Below are positions 16,629-25,166 of a stretch of DNA of 64,000 nt, one piece after another. The position numbers and the translations under genes are program-made. Each line of letters begins with the position of its first letter. The first letter of the stretch is position 1. The notes beneath the pieces are model-generated. The model did no database searches. It saw only the letters and a program-made list of their open reading frames with translations, and was not told the origin of the DNA. This DNA comes from Nocardioides sp. JS614 (GTDB taxonomy: Bacteria; Actinomycetota; Actinomycetes; Propionibacteriales; Nocardioidaceae), in the NCBI RefSeq assembly GCF_000015265.1, contig NC_008699.1, positions 2,232,001 to 2,296,000 of the forward strand. The letters run 5' to 3'.

Positions 16629-19307
16629 TCAGGCCACCAGGCCCTCGTCGGGGCGGGCCGCGCGGTGGGTCGCCGGCCGGTCGGCGACCCCGGCAGCCGT
16701 CGCGCGGATCCCCTCCGCGTCGACACCGAAGTGGGCGCGGAGCTCCTCGCGCGTGTCGGAGAGGCCGTAGCCGTCGGTGCCGAGGCTCACGAAGGGGGCG
16801 TCGACGAAGCGCGCGATCTGGTCCGGCAACGCGGACACGTAGTCGCTCACGGCGACCACCGGCACCGGCAGGTCGCCGAGGGCACGGCGCAGGTAGCTGA
16901 CGCGGGCCGGCTCGTGGGGGTGCTCGCGGTTCCAGCGCTCGGTCTCGAGCGCGTCGTCGCGCAGCGCCTTCCAGCTGGTCACCGACCACACCTCGGCGGT
17001 GACGCCGTCACGCGCGGCCAGGTCCGCGGCCGCCTGCTGCGCGGTGCGGACGGCCGGCCCGGAGGCCAGGAGGCGGACCTGGGGGAGCCGATTGCCCTCG
17101 GTCGCGTCGACCCGGTACAGGCCGGCGACGATCGCCTCGTCCACGCTGACGCTGCGGACACCGGAGTCGACCGGCTTGACCGGCTGGACGTAGTCCTCGT
17201 TGTAGACGGTCAGGTAGTAGAAGGACTCCTCGCCGGCGTCGTACATCCGCCGGATCCCGTCGCGGACGATGGTGGCGGTCTCGTAGGCGAAGGCCGGGTC
17301 GTAGGCGTGGCAGCTCGGGACGGCGAGCGCGGCCAGCTGCGAGGAGCCGTCGGTGTGCTGCAGGCCCTCGCCGGCGAGCGTCGTACGACCGGCCGTCGCG
17401 CCGACCAGGAACCCGCGGCCCCGGGCGTCGGCGAGGGCCCAGATCAGGTCGCCGACGCGCTGGAAGCCGAACATCGAGTAGTAGGTGAAGAACGGGACGA
17501 CCGCGGTGTCCCAGGTGTGCCCGGCCGTGGCCGCCGCCGTCAGCTCGGCGAGCCCGCCGGCCTCGGTGATCCCCTCCTGCAGCACCTGCCCGTCCGCACT
17601 CTCCCGGTAGGACAGCGGCAGGCCGGCGTCGACCGGCGTGTACTGCTGCCCGTCGGGCGCGTAGATGCCGAACTCGCTGTACAGCGGCTCGTAGCCGAAG
17701 GTGCGGCCCTCGTCCGGGACGATCGGCACGATTCGCCGCCCGACCTCGGGGTCGCGCATCAGCGAGTGCAGCAGCCGGGTGTAGGCGACCGTGGTCGACA
17801 CGGTGCGCTTGCCGGACCCGGCGTCGAACTGGGTGAAGGGCGCGTCGGCCGGCTGGGCGGCCAGGACGGCGGGGCGCAGCGGCCGGCGGGGGAGCGCGCC
17901 GCCGAGCGTGCGCCGGTGGGCGTGGAGGTACTCCAGCTCCGGCGAGCCCTCGGGCAGCGGCAGGTACGGCGGCAGCCCGTCGGCCAGCTCCTCGTCGGTC
18001 ACCGGCACCCGGAGGATGTCGCGGAAGATGCGCAGCTGGTCCGGCGTCATCTTCTTCATCTGGTGAGTGGCGTTGCGGCCCTCGAAGTTCGGGCCGAGCG
18101 CGTAGCCCTTGATCGTCTGCGCCAGCACCACGGTGGGCTCGCCCCGGTGCGCGACGGCCTCGGCGTACGCAGCGTAGACGGCTCGCGGGTCGTGCCCGCC
18201 GCGCCGCAGCCCGGCGAGGTCGGCATCGGAGAGCGTCGCGCCGAGCGCCTCCAGCGCGGCGTCGCCGCCGCCGAACAGGGTCGCGCGCAGCTCGGCGGGC
18301 TCGAGGATCGCCAGCCGCTGCAGGTCCCCGTCGTTCATCGCCTCGAGCCGGTCGAGCAGGGCCTCGCCGCCGGGGCGCTCGAAGAGCGAGGTCCACCGGC
18401 TGCCCCACAGCACCTTGAGGACGTGCCAACCCGCGCCGGCGAAGATGCCCTCGAGCTCGTCGAGGACGCGACTGTTGCCGCGGACCGGCCCGTCGAGGCG
18501 CTGGAGGTTGCCGTTGACGACGAAGACGATGTTGTCCAGGTGCTCGCGGGCGGCCAGCCGGATCGCGGCCAGCGTCTCGGGCTCGTCGATCTCGCCGTCG
18601 CCGACGAAGCACCACACCCGGGCGGCCGCCGTGTCGGCGAGGCCGCGCGCGGCGAGGTAGCGGTTGAATCGGGCCTGGTAGACGGCGTGCAGCGGGCCGA
18701 TGCCGAGGCTCACGGTCGGGAACTCCCAGAAGCCGGCCATGCTCCGGGGGTGCGGGTACGACGGGAGGCCCTGCCCCGCGCCGGCTACCTCGCGCCGGAA
18801 GTGGTCGAGCTGCTCGGCGCTCAGCCGGCCCTCGAGGAAGGCCCGGGCGTAGATGCCCGGGCTGGCGTGGCCCTGGAAGAACACCTGGTCTCCGGGGACG
18901 ACGGCCTCGCCCGCCGAGCCGCGGCCGCGGAAGAAGTGCTGGAAGCCGACCTCCCACAGGGTCAGCGTGGACGCGTAGGTCGACAGGTGCCCGCCGAGGC
19001 CGGCGTGGCGCTTGTTGGCCCGGACCACCATCGCCATCGCGTTCCACCGCAGGTAGGCGTCGATCCGCTCCTCGAGGGCGAGGTCGCCGGGATAGGCGGC
19101 CCACTCCTGGGTCGGGATCGTGTTGAGGTACGGCGTACGCGGCCCGGTCGCGACCCCGAGCCGGCCGGCGTGGGTGGCCACGTCGCGGAGGAGCAGGCTC
19201 GCGGCGTGCGGTCCGTGGGTGCGGACCAGGCCGCTGACCGAGTCGAGCCACTCCGCGCGCTCGTCGTGCCAGTCGATCGGGTCGTGGGGGAGGTTCGCAG
19301 TGGTCAC
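16629..19307 (-). CDS. aceE: Pyruvate dehydrogenase E1 component, homodimeric
   Basis: An 892-residue thiamine-diphosphate enzyme that decarboxylates pyruvate and acetylates the lipoyl domain of E2. The ThDP motif is CFVGDGEIDEPETLAAIR with FVVNGN (about residues 230-265). Other family blocks are SYPHPRSMAGFWEFPTVSLG, TIKGYALGPNFEGRNATHQ and IVPDEGRTFGYEPLYSEFGIY. The length fits the family. The start is the GTG at 19307, because GATAAT lies 6 nt upstream with TTGTTT 17 bp further; a longer frame would run into the next gene. No E2 or E3 gene is adjacent. The cysteine regulator just upstream probably controls it. Confidence 0.93.
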   Translation of the reverse strand: MTTANLPHDPIDWHDERAEWLDSVSGLVRTHGPHAASLLLRDVATHAGRLGVATGPRTPYLNTIPTQEWAAYPGDLALEERIDAYLRWNAMAMVVRANKRHAGLGGHLSTYASTLTLWEVGFQHFFRGRGSAGEAVVPGDQVFFQGHASPGIYARAFLEGRLSAEQLDHFRREVAGAGQGLPSYPHPRSMAGFWEFPTVSLGIGPLHAVYQARFNRYLAARGLADTAAARVWCFVGDGEIDEPETLAAIRLAAREHLDNIVFVVNGNLQRLDGPVRGNSRVLDELEGIFAGAGWHVLKVLWGSRWTSLFERPGGEALLDRLEAMNDGDLQRLAILEPAELRATLFGGGDAALEALGATLSDADLAGLRRGGHDPRAVYAAYAEAVAHRGEPTVVLAQTIKGYALGPNFEGRNATHQMKKMTPDQLRIFRDILRVPVTDEELADGLPPYLPLPEGSPELEYLHAHRRTLGGALPRRPLRPAVLAAQPADAPFTQFDAGSGKRTVSTTVAYTRLLHSLMRDPEVGRRIVPIVPDEGRTFGYEPLYSEFGIYAPDGQQYTPVDAGLPLSYRESADGQVLQEGITEAGGLAELTAAATAGHTWDTAVVPFFTYYSMFGFQRVGDLIWALADARGRGFLVGATAGRTTLAGEGLQHTDGSSQLAALAVPSCHAYDPAFAYETATIVRDGIRRMYDAGEESFYYLTVYNEDYVQPVKPVDSGVRSVSVDEAIVAGLYRVDATEGNRLPQVRLLASGPAVRTAQQAAADLAARDGVTAEVWSVTSWKALRDDALETERWNREHPHEPARVSYLRRALGDLPVPVVAVSDYVSALPDQIARFVDAPFVSLGTDGYGLSDTREELRAHFGVDAEGIRATAAGVADRPATHRAARPDEGLVA

Positions 19308-19342
19308 GGTCCGATTATCCCGCGAGATCACATTAAAAACAA
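19308..19342 (-). promoter_or_regulatory. aceE leaderless promoter with half-conserved operator
   Basis: On the minus strand TTGTTT (-35, 19342-19337), a 17-bp spacer, GATAAT (-10, 19319-19314) and 6 nt lead straight into the GTG. The -35 region ACATT-AAA-AACAA (19330-19342 on the plus strand) matches 9 of 13 positions of the TTGTT-AGA-AACAA palindrome at the regulator's own promoter. Confidence 0.65.
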
Positions 19343-19354
19343 AGACCCCCGGGT

Positions 19355-20032
19355 CTACGCCGAAGCTCGTGGCTCCAGCCGGGCGACGCACAGGTGCGGG
19401 GTCACGAACGGCTGGAGCGACGTCGCAGTCACCGGTGCGTCGATCTCCTCGAGCGCACCCTGCATCAGCCCGAGGTGGATCGCGCACACGACGTCGGTGT
19501 GCTTCTCGGCGACCTCGCGGAACGGGCAGCGGTGCAGCCGCACCTCCGCGCCGGCGTCGGTGGTCTCGGACTCGGGCTGGAATCCGATGGCGTCGAGCAT
19601 CCGGTCGAGGCGGACCACGGCCTCGCTGGTGTCGACGCGCTCGGACGGTGCCGACCGCTCGATGAGGTGGCGTCCCCACGCCTTGCCGAGCTCGACGGTC
19701 CCGGAGCCGGTGTCCTGCAGCGAGGAGACAAAGCCGGTGAGCATCTCCGCGAGCAGCTCGTAGCTGCGGGGTCCCAGCGAGGGGCCGTCGGAGGCGTAGA
19801 GGATCCGCGGCCGGCCGGGGGTCTCGCGCGGCTCCGTGGTCCGCTCGGCCAGGCCGTCCTCGACCAGGCCGTCGAGGTGGAAGCGCGCGGTGTTCACGTG
19901 CAGGCCCATCGCCTCCGCGACCTCGGCGACCGACAGCGGCTGGTCGGCCTGGCGCAGCATCGAGAGCACCTCGGTGCGCCGCACGCGGGCCGGGAGCTGG
20001 GCGGGCTGATCCGCGAGTGTCGGTCCCGTCAT
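19355..20032 (-). CDS. SufR/ArsR-like winged-helix regulator with C-terminal cysteines
   Basis: A 225-residue DNA-binding protein. The N-terminal winged helix (residues about 15-75) contains PLSVAEVAEAMGLHVNTARF. The C-terminal sensor carries CPFREVAEKHTDVVC and a later Cys in TPHLCVARL, a spacing like the iron-sulfur cysteines of SufR-type regulators. It would therefore switch with Fe-S cluster, oxygen or NO status; this is inferred from the cysteines. It ends 47 bp before aceE. The ATG at 20032 shows the same leaderless arrangement as aceE, with a 13-bp palindrome over its -35 box. Confidence 0.75.
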   Translation of the reverse strand: MTGPTLADQPAQLPARVRRTEVLSMLRQADQPLSVAEVAEAMGLHVNTARFHLDGLVEDGLAERTTEPRETPGRPRILYASDGPSLGPRSYELLAEMLTGFVSSLQDTGSGTVELGKAWGRHLIERSAPSERVDTSEAVVRLDRMLDAIGFQPESETTDAGAEVRLHRCPFREVAEKHTDVVCAIHLGLMQGALEEIDAPVTATSLQPFVTPHLCVARLEPRASA

Positions 20033-20067
20033 GCCGAGATTGTCACACGCAGGATTGTTAGAAACAA
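20033..20067 (-). promoter_or_regulatory. Leaderless promoter with overlapping palindromic operator (autoregulation)
   Basis: TTGTTT (20067-20062), a 17-bp spacer, GACAAT (20044-20039) and 6 nt precede the ATG, the same geometry as aceE. TTGTT-AGA-AACAA (20055-20067) is a perfect 5-bp inverted repeat over the -35 box and is a good candidate site for the protein's own binding. Confidence 0.65.
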
Positions 20068-20088
20068 GAACGCCGCTCTCGGGCGTGC

Positions 20089-20703
20089 TCAGCCCTCCCG
20101 GGGCAGCGAGTCGGCGATGTCGGTGAGCTTGGCCCGGTAGCCGGCCCAGTCGAAGTCGTCACCGGGGAGGTTCGGGGAGGACGGGTTCAGGCCGGCCGCG
20201 CCGTCGATCGCCTCGCGCACGACGTCGGCCTGACCGGCGTGGCGCGCGGTGTCGTCGATCACCCGGACGAGCATGTGGTGCAGGGTCACCTGGTGCTCGG
20301 CCGGGTCGCCCCACCAGGGCGGCGCACCGACGGCGTCCAGGGCCAGCTCGTCGATGCTCCGGTCGGCGAACTCCCACACCCGCCGGTAGAACGCCACCAG
20401 GTCGGCGCTCGAGACGTCGACCGACAGGTACCAGTCCGCCTGCGGGTCCGCGTCGTACGCCTCCAGCGGGACGTAGCAGGCGTCCTCGGGCGTCGGCCAG
20501 GGCCGGCCGAAGGTGGTCCCGAAGTAGCCGATCTCGACGTTCGCGCAGTGCTTCACGATGCCCGCCAGGGTGAGCCCGGTCGGCGTCCGCGGCAGCCGGC
20601 GGTCCCGCTCGGACAGGCCCTCCAGCTTCCACACCAACGCCTCGCGGTTGCGTTGGAGGTAGTGCTTCAGGGCCGCCTTCGGGTCCGCGAGGTCGTCGGT
20701 CAC
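20089..20703 (-). CDS. DinB-fold protein, DUF664/mycothiol-transferase-like
   Basis: A 204-residue four-helix-bundle protein. The first helix ALKHYLQRNREALVWKLEGLSERD, GLTLAGIVKHCANVEIGYFG with its His, and TLHHMLVRVIDDTARHAGQADVVREAIDG with the HxxxH-like metal residues give the usual three-His metal site. Actinobacterial members include mycothiol S-transferases, but the substrate here is unknown. The GTG at 20703 has CAGACT 6 nt upstream and no Shine-Dalgarno, so a leaderless start is likely. It lies 32 bp after the S15 hydrolase gene. Confidence 0.75.
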   Translation of the reverse strand: MTDDLADPKAALKHYLQRNREALVWKLEGLSERDRRLPRTPTGLTLAGIVKHCANVEIGYFGTTFGRPWPTPEDACYVPLEAYDADPQADWYLSVDVSSADLVAFYRRVWEFADRSIDELALDAVGAPPWWGDPAEHQVTLHHMLVRVIDDTARHAGQADVVREAIDGAAGLNPSSPNLPGDDFDWAGYRAKLTDIADSLPREG

Positions 20704-20735
20704 CCGGCCAGTCTGGCGCCCTGTGGTCCGCCTTC

Positions 20736-23084
20736 CTAGCCCCGGCCGGGCTGGTTCTCGAACGGCACGTAGTCCCGGCACGGCTGGTTGCGCAGGCTCG
20801 GGCACGGGGGCGCCTCGGAGTCGATCGTGACGCCGGGGACGACCGGGAGGATCAGCCGGGACGGGTGCCGCCGCGACGACGCGACCTGGACGGTTGCCGC
20901 CCTGCCCTGCGGACGGGCCTCGGCGAAGGACCAGATCGGCTGCTCGCCACCCGGCGCCGAGATCGTGACCCGGATCTGCGAGCCCTTCCGGTAGGCGTGG
21001 CCCTGGTAGTAGAGGGGGATCACGACCTTCGTCCAGCGGTGGGCGGGCAGCGGCCGGACGTCCGCGGCGCGGAACGTGGGGATCGGCTGGAGCAGGCTGG
21101 GCTGCTGCTTCATGATGTTGTCGGCCGTGGTGGCGAGCTTGCGCTCGCTGCCGCGCAGCCAGCCGCTCTGCACGAACGTCTCCTTCCCGTCCCGGACCTC
21201 GCTGACCGTCGCCTGGAAGTCGACGTCGCGGGCCGACGAGCGCACCCACAGGTGGACCGCGCCGGCGCCGACGGTCGTCAGGTCCTCGGTCAGCTCGGGT
21301 GAGACGTAGGAGACCGCGGTGCCGTGGGCCCGCTGCTGCCAGTCCCAGCTCCACTGGGCGGCGTTGCCCCAGAGGCCCCCGCCGCTGGTGCTGCCGGTGA
21401 AGTCGTTGCCGGCCAGGGCCCGCGGGTCGGAGGTGTAGCGGTCCACGCTCGGCCGGGTCGGCGCCTTCGCGCTCAGCGCGCTGCCGCCGCCGAGGTACCA
21501 CGACGTCGCCTTGGTGCCGGGCACGGGCAGGGACTCGAAGGACTTCTCGTAGGCGGGGTAGGGGTCACCGGGGCTCTGGGTGCCGGTCGGGGAGGCGCCC
21601 GCACCGTTGTCGAACAGCACCCGCACGGGCGGAGCCTTCTCGAACTCCGCGAGCGCCGCGTCGTACGTCGGCTGCTGCTGGACCGGGTCCGGTGGCAGCG
21701 TGATCGGGTCGCTCGAGATGCCCATCGCCTGCTGGTAGACGGCCGGCGCGGCGAGCTGGATCAGGGCGGAGTTCTGGATCGGCGCCGCGTCGGCGACGTA
21801 GAGCATCAAGAAGTCGTAGAGGCGGTTGAGCGTCTCCGGGTCGAGGGAGTCGATGTGGGCGCCGTTGGTGAACGTGAACCACAACTTGTCGGTCCCGGTG
21901 AAGTTCCGCACCAGTGCCGGGCAGTGGCCGCCGGTCTGCTCGTCCTGGAACTGGCAGGCCATGAAGGTGGGCACGGTGATCTTGTGCACGAACGAGACCG
22001 GGTCGAGCGGGTCGGCCACCCGTGGGCGGTAGTGGCTGTTCTGCTTGATCTTGGTCATCAGGTCGGCGGCCTCGGGGTGCAGCACCTGGTTGTCCTGGCA
22101 GGTCTGGTCGCCGTCGGTGATCCGCTGCTCGGCGTACGCCTGGGTGCCCTCGGCGCCGGTGCCGGCCGGCTGGGCCTGCTGCTGGCGCTCCTTGGCCCAG
22201 GCGACCGCGAAGCCGGTGTTGAGGATGCCGCCGGGGTAGAGCGTGGTCGCGGTCGCGTCGATGACCGACAGTGGTGAGATCGCGGCGAGGTGCGGCGGCC
22301 GGGTCTGCGCGGTGAACAGCTGGCTGATGCCGCCGTACGAGATGCCCACCATCCCGACCTTGCCGCCCTGGACCCACGGCTGGCGCGCGACGGTCTCGAC
22401 GATGTCGTAGCCGTCGATGGACTGGAGCGGCTCGAAGAAGTCGAAGGCGCCGCCCGAGCAGCCGGTGCCGCGCATCTGGATGTCGACGACCGCGAAGCCC
22501 ATCGCGTTGGCGACCGCGGCGATGCCGCTGTCGGGGCCGGCCGGGTTGGCGTACCCGTAGCCGGAGTACTCGATCAGGGTGGGGAACGGCGCGTCGGTCG
22601 GGAGGTCCGGCAGCGTGCCGCCGCCCGCGACGCCGCCGAGGTCGGTCGGCGGGTGCACGGAGTAGGCGAGCTTCGTGCCGTCGCGGGTGGTCAGGTAGCC
22701 GTAGCCGTCGCTGGGGATCGTCTGGTCGTAGATGCTCTCGTTCCACTGCTTCGCGCTGTTGCCGTGCACGGTGAGCGGGTCGGAGGCCGTCCCGGACGCC
22801 GCCCGCACCACGTAGCCGGAGCCCGGCCTGACGTGGCGGAACAGCACGCCGCCCAGCTCGTTGACGGCCTGGGTCCGGACCTCGTCACCGGCGCCGTCGA
22901 CCAGGGTTGCCTGCGACCCGGCCGGCAGCCCGACGGCGTACACCTGGCGCGCGCTGCCGGCGACGGTGAAGGTGTCCTCCGCGGCCTGTGCGCCGGAGCC
23001 GGTGGCGACCAGGCCGGCGACGACGAGCGAGAACGCCGCCGCCAGGACGGCGGCGAAGCGGGACGGGCGAGCGGGTGCGTGCAC
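20736..23084 (-). CDS. Secreted CocE/NonD-family S15 hydrolase (X-Pro dipeptidyl-peptidase-like)
   Basis: A 782-residue exported serine hydrolase. The signal peptide is RFAAVLAAAFSLVVAGLVATG with cleavage after AQAA. A central alpha/beta-hydrolase domain has the nucleophile elbow GMVGISYGGISQLF, the acidic region around GYGYANPAGPDSG and a His region near HIDSLDPETLN. A C-terminal jelly-roll domain of the PepX_C type (LWVRSSARDVDFQATVSEV, VVIPLYYQGHAYRKGSQIRV) follows. Such enzymes cleave Xaa-Pro dipeptides, acyl esters or amides. The GTG at 23084 has an AGGAG site 7 nt upstream. It is the last gene of the Liv-type transporter operon, so its products may be what the transporter imports. Confidence 0.8.
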   Translation of the reverse strand: MHAPARPSRFAAVLAAAFSLVVAGLVATGSGAQAAEDTFTVAGSARQVYAVGLPAGSQATLVDGAGDEVRTQAVNELGGVLFRHVRPGSGYVVRAASGTASDPLTVHGNSAKQWNESIYDQTIPSDGYGYLTTRDGTKLAYSVHPPTDLGGVAGGGTLPDLPTDAPFPTLIEYSGYGYANPAGPDSGIAAVANAMGFAVVDIQMRGTGCSGGAFDFFEPLQSIDGYDIVETVARQPWVQGGKVGMVGISYGGISQLFTAQTRPPHLAAISPLSVIDATATTLYPGGILNTGFAVAWAKERQQQAQPAGTGAEGTQAYAEQRITDGDQTCQDNQVLHPEAADLMTKIKQNSHYRPRVADPLDPVSFVHKITVPTFMACQFQDEQTGGHCPALVRNFTGTDKLWFTFTNGAHIDSLDPETLNRLYDFLMLYVADAAPIQNSALIQLAAPAVYQQAMGISSDPITLPPDPVQQQPTYDAALAEFEKAPPVRVLFDNGAGASPTGTQSPGDPYPAYEKSFESLPVPGTKATSWYLGGGSALSAKAPTRPSVDRYTSDPRALAGNDFTGSTSGGGLWGNAAQWSWDWQQRAHGTAVSYVSPELTEDLTTVGAGAVHLWVRSSARDVDFQATVSEVRDGKETFVQSGWLRGSERKLATTADNIMKQQPSLLQPIPTFRAADVRPLPAHRWTKVVIPLYYQGHAYRKGSQIRVTISAPGGEQPIWSFAEARPQGRAATVQVASSRRHPSRLILPVVPGVTIDSEAPPCPSLRNQPCRDYVPFENQPGRG

Positions 23085-23101
23085 GGCGGATCTCCTGTGG
23101 G

Positions 23102-23632
23102 CTAGACCGAGGCGCTCAGACGGAGCGTGCCGTCGACCAACCGCCCGAACTGGGGAGGCCGGCAGACGCGGCAGGCCTCGAGGTTGCTGCCGGCGACGTC
23201 GGCCAAGGGGATCATGTGCGCCTCGGTCCGGGCCTCGGGCAGCGTGCAGTCCGGCTGGTGGTACGACGAGCCGCCGGCGACGACGTACCCCGCCAGGCTG
23301 GTCGGTGTCCCGGCGGAGGTCCCGCCCTGCCGCTCCACGGCGAGGGCGACGCGTTCGAGTGCCGCCTCCAGCCGGGCCATGTCGGCGCGCTGGTTCTGGA
23401 CCAGGACGAGCGCGGAGCCGAGCACCACGACCCCCAGGCCGACCATGCCGCCCGAGATCAGGAACGGGAACTGCGCGGGCACGAAGTTGTGGCTGGCGGC
23501 GCCGTTCCAGCCGAAGAACATCACGAGGAACCCGACCAGGCACAGCAGGACGCCGAGCTGGCCGCCCAGCTTGCCCAGATGGTTCCGGCCGGGCAGCGGG
23601 GGCAGGGAGAGGTTCGGGGACAGGTTCGACAT
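23102..23632 (-). CDS. Membrane protein with two helices and an Ada-like zinc-binding tail
   Basis: A 176-residue protein not assigned to a named family. Two membrane helices (residues about 25-45 and 58-80) are followed by a predicted coiled segment (QNQRADMARLEAALERVALAVERQ). A compact C-terminal motif follows: SSYHQPDCTLPEA, then LEACRVCRPPQ. The His/Cys spacing resembles the metal-binding repeat of Ada-type and related small zinc domains. The protein lies between the ATPase LivF and the S15 hydrolase in a long operon, so a role in the same uptake or secretion process is likely. Confidence 0.55.
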   Translation of the reverse strand: MSNLSPNLSLPPLPGRNHLGKLGGQLGVLLCLVGFLVMFFGWNGAASHNFVPAQFPFLISGGMVGLGVVVLGSALVLVQNQRADMARLEAALERVALAVERQGGTSAGTPTSLAGYVVAGGSSYHQPDCTLPEARTEAHMIPLADVAGSNLEACRVCRPPQFGRLVDGTLRLSASV

Positions 23633-23640
23633 GGTGGCTC

Positions 23641-24351
23641 CTAAGCTCCGAGGTAGGCCTCACGGAGGTCGACGTTGCGGATCTCGTCACCCACGGCGGT
23701 GTGGACGAGGGTGCCCTTCTCCATGACCAGGGCGCGGTCGGCGAACGGCAGGGCTCCGGCGTTCTGCTCGACCATCAGCACCGTGGTGCCGTCGGCCCTG
23801 ATCCGGGAGGTGACCTCCCAGACCGTGCGGGCCAGGGTGGGGCTGAGCCCGAGCGACGCCTCGTCGATCAGCAGCAGCCGCGGGCGCGACATCACGGCCC
23901 GTCCCACCGCCAGCATCTGCTGCTCGCCGCCGGACAGGGTCCCGGCTCCCTGGTCCGCGCGCTCGGCCAGCCGCGGGAAGTAGTCGAGCACCAGGTCGAG
24001 CTGCTCCCGCACGGTGCGCGGCGACCGGCGTCGGCTCCAGGCGCCCAGGCGCAGGTTCTGCCGCACGCTCAGCTTGGGGAACACCCGGCGCCCCTCCGGG
24101 CAGAGGGAGATCCCCTGGCGCACCCGGGTCGACGGCGCGCGGCGGCCCAGGGACCGTCCGTCGAAGCGGACCTCTCCCGACTGCGAGCGCAGGAGACCGG
24201 CGATCGTGGACACGGTCGTCGTCTTGCCGGCGCCGTTGAGCCCGAGTAGCACGCAGACCTCGCCCTCGTGGACCTCGAAGTCGATGCCGTGCAACACGGG
24301 GTGCGGGCCGTAGCCGACGACGAGGTCGCGGACCTCCAGGAGCGCGGTCAT
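23641..24351 (-). CDS. livF: Branched-chain-type ABC transporter ATPase LivF
   Basis: A 236-residue ATP-binding protein that drives a HAAT-family transporter. Walker A is GLNGAGKTTT (near residue 36), the signature is LSGGEQQMLAVGRA (near residue 138) and Walker B is RLLLIDEASLGLSP. SLCPEGRRVFPKLSV is typical of LivF. The ATG overlaps the LivG stop by 4 bp. Confidence 0.92.
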   Translation of the reverse strand: MTALLEVRDLVVGYGPHPVLHGIDFEVHEGEVCVLLGLNGAGKTTTVSTIAGLLRSQSGEVRFDGRSLGRRAPSTRVRQGISLCPEGRRVFPKLSVRQNLRLGAWSRRRSPRTVREQLDLVLDYFPRLAERADQGAGTLSGGEQQMLAVGRAVMSRPRLLLIDEASLGLSPTLARTVWEVTSRIRADGTTVLMVEQNAGALPFADRALVMEKGTLVHTAVGDEIRNVDLREAYLGA

Positions 24352-25166
24352 CGCACCGGCTCCAGGTCGACCAGGGTGGGCGCGGCCGCGGCAGCTGCGT
24401 GGTCCGGCTCCTCGCCCAGGTAGGCGCGGACGACCTCGGGGTGCCGGCGTACGTCGTCGGGCCTGCCTTCGGCGAGCACCTCGCCGAAGTTGAGGCAGTA
24501 GACGTGATCGGACACCCGCGTCACCAACGGCACATGGTGGTCGATGAGGACCATGGTCAACCCGAACTCCCGGCGCAGGTGGAGCAGGGTGTCGCCCAGC
24601 GAGCGCGCCTCCTCCGGGCCCATCCCGGAGCCCGGCTCGTCGAGCAGCAGGAGGTCGGGGTCGGTGGCCAGCACCGCGGCGATCTCGACCCGCTTGAGCA
24701 GCCCGTAGGGCAGGTCCGCGACCCGCTCGTCGATCACGTCGCGGAGATCGAGCAGGTCGAGGATCAGCTCCCCGCGCTCGGCCACCCGACGCTCCTCGGC
24801 GAACGACCCGGGGCTGCCGACGATCCCGGCCCAGGGGTCGTAGTCGATCGCGAGGTGCTGGGCGGTGGCGAGGTTGGTGCGGACCGTGGCGTTCTTGACC
24901 AGGCCGACGTTCTGGAACGTCCGGGCGATGCCGAGGGCCGTGCGCCGGTGCACCGGCAGGCGGGTGATGTCGGCGCCGCGGTAGCGGATGCCGCCGGACG
25001 TGGCGGTGTAGAAGCCCGTGATGCAGTTGAACAGCGTCGTCTTGCCGGCGCCGTTGGGGCCGATGATCCCCACGATCTCCCACTCCCCGGCGCGGATGCT
25101 GACGTCCCGCAGCGCCTGGATCCCCCCGAACGAGATGCTCAGCCGGTCGATCTCAAGCACGGACAT
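24348..25166 (-). CDS. livG: Branched-chain-type ABC transporter ATPase LivG
   Basis: A 272-residue ATPase partner of LivF. Walker A is GPNGAGKTTLFNCITGFY, followed by the LivG-typical GIARTFQNVGLVKNATV and Walker B LLLLDEPGSGMGPEEA. The usual LSGGQ signature reads LPYGLLKRVEIAAVLA, a common LivG variant. It overlaps LivM upstream by 14 bp and LivF downstream by 4 bp. Confidence 0.92.
   Translation of the reverse strand: MSVLEIDRLSISFGGIQALRDVSIRAGEWEIVGIIGPNGAGKTTLFNCITGFYTATSGGIRYRGADITRLPVHRRTALGIARTFQNVGLVKNATVRTNLATAQHLAIDYDPWAGIVGSPGSFAEERRVAERGELILDLLDLRDVIDERVADLPYGLLKRVEIAAVLATDPDLLLLDEPGSGMGPEEARSLGDTLLHLRREFGLTMVLIDHHVPLVTRVSDHVYCLNFGEVLAEGRPDDVRRHPEVVRAYLGEEPDHAAAAAAPTLVDLEPVR

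Noticed and set aside
16164..19763. 1199-codon plus-strand open frame opposite aceE
   Set aside because: Antisense shadow; composition is repetitive and aceE motifs on the minus strand are full length.
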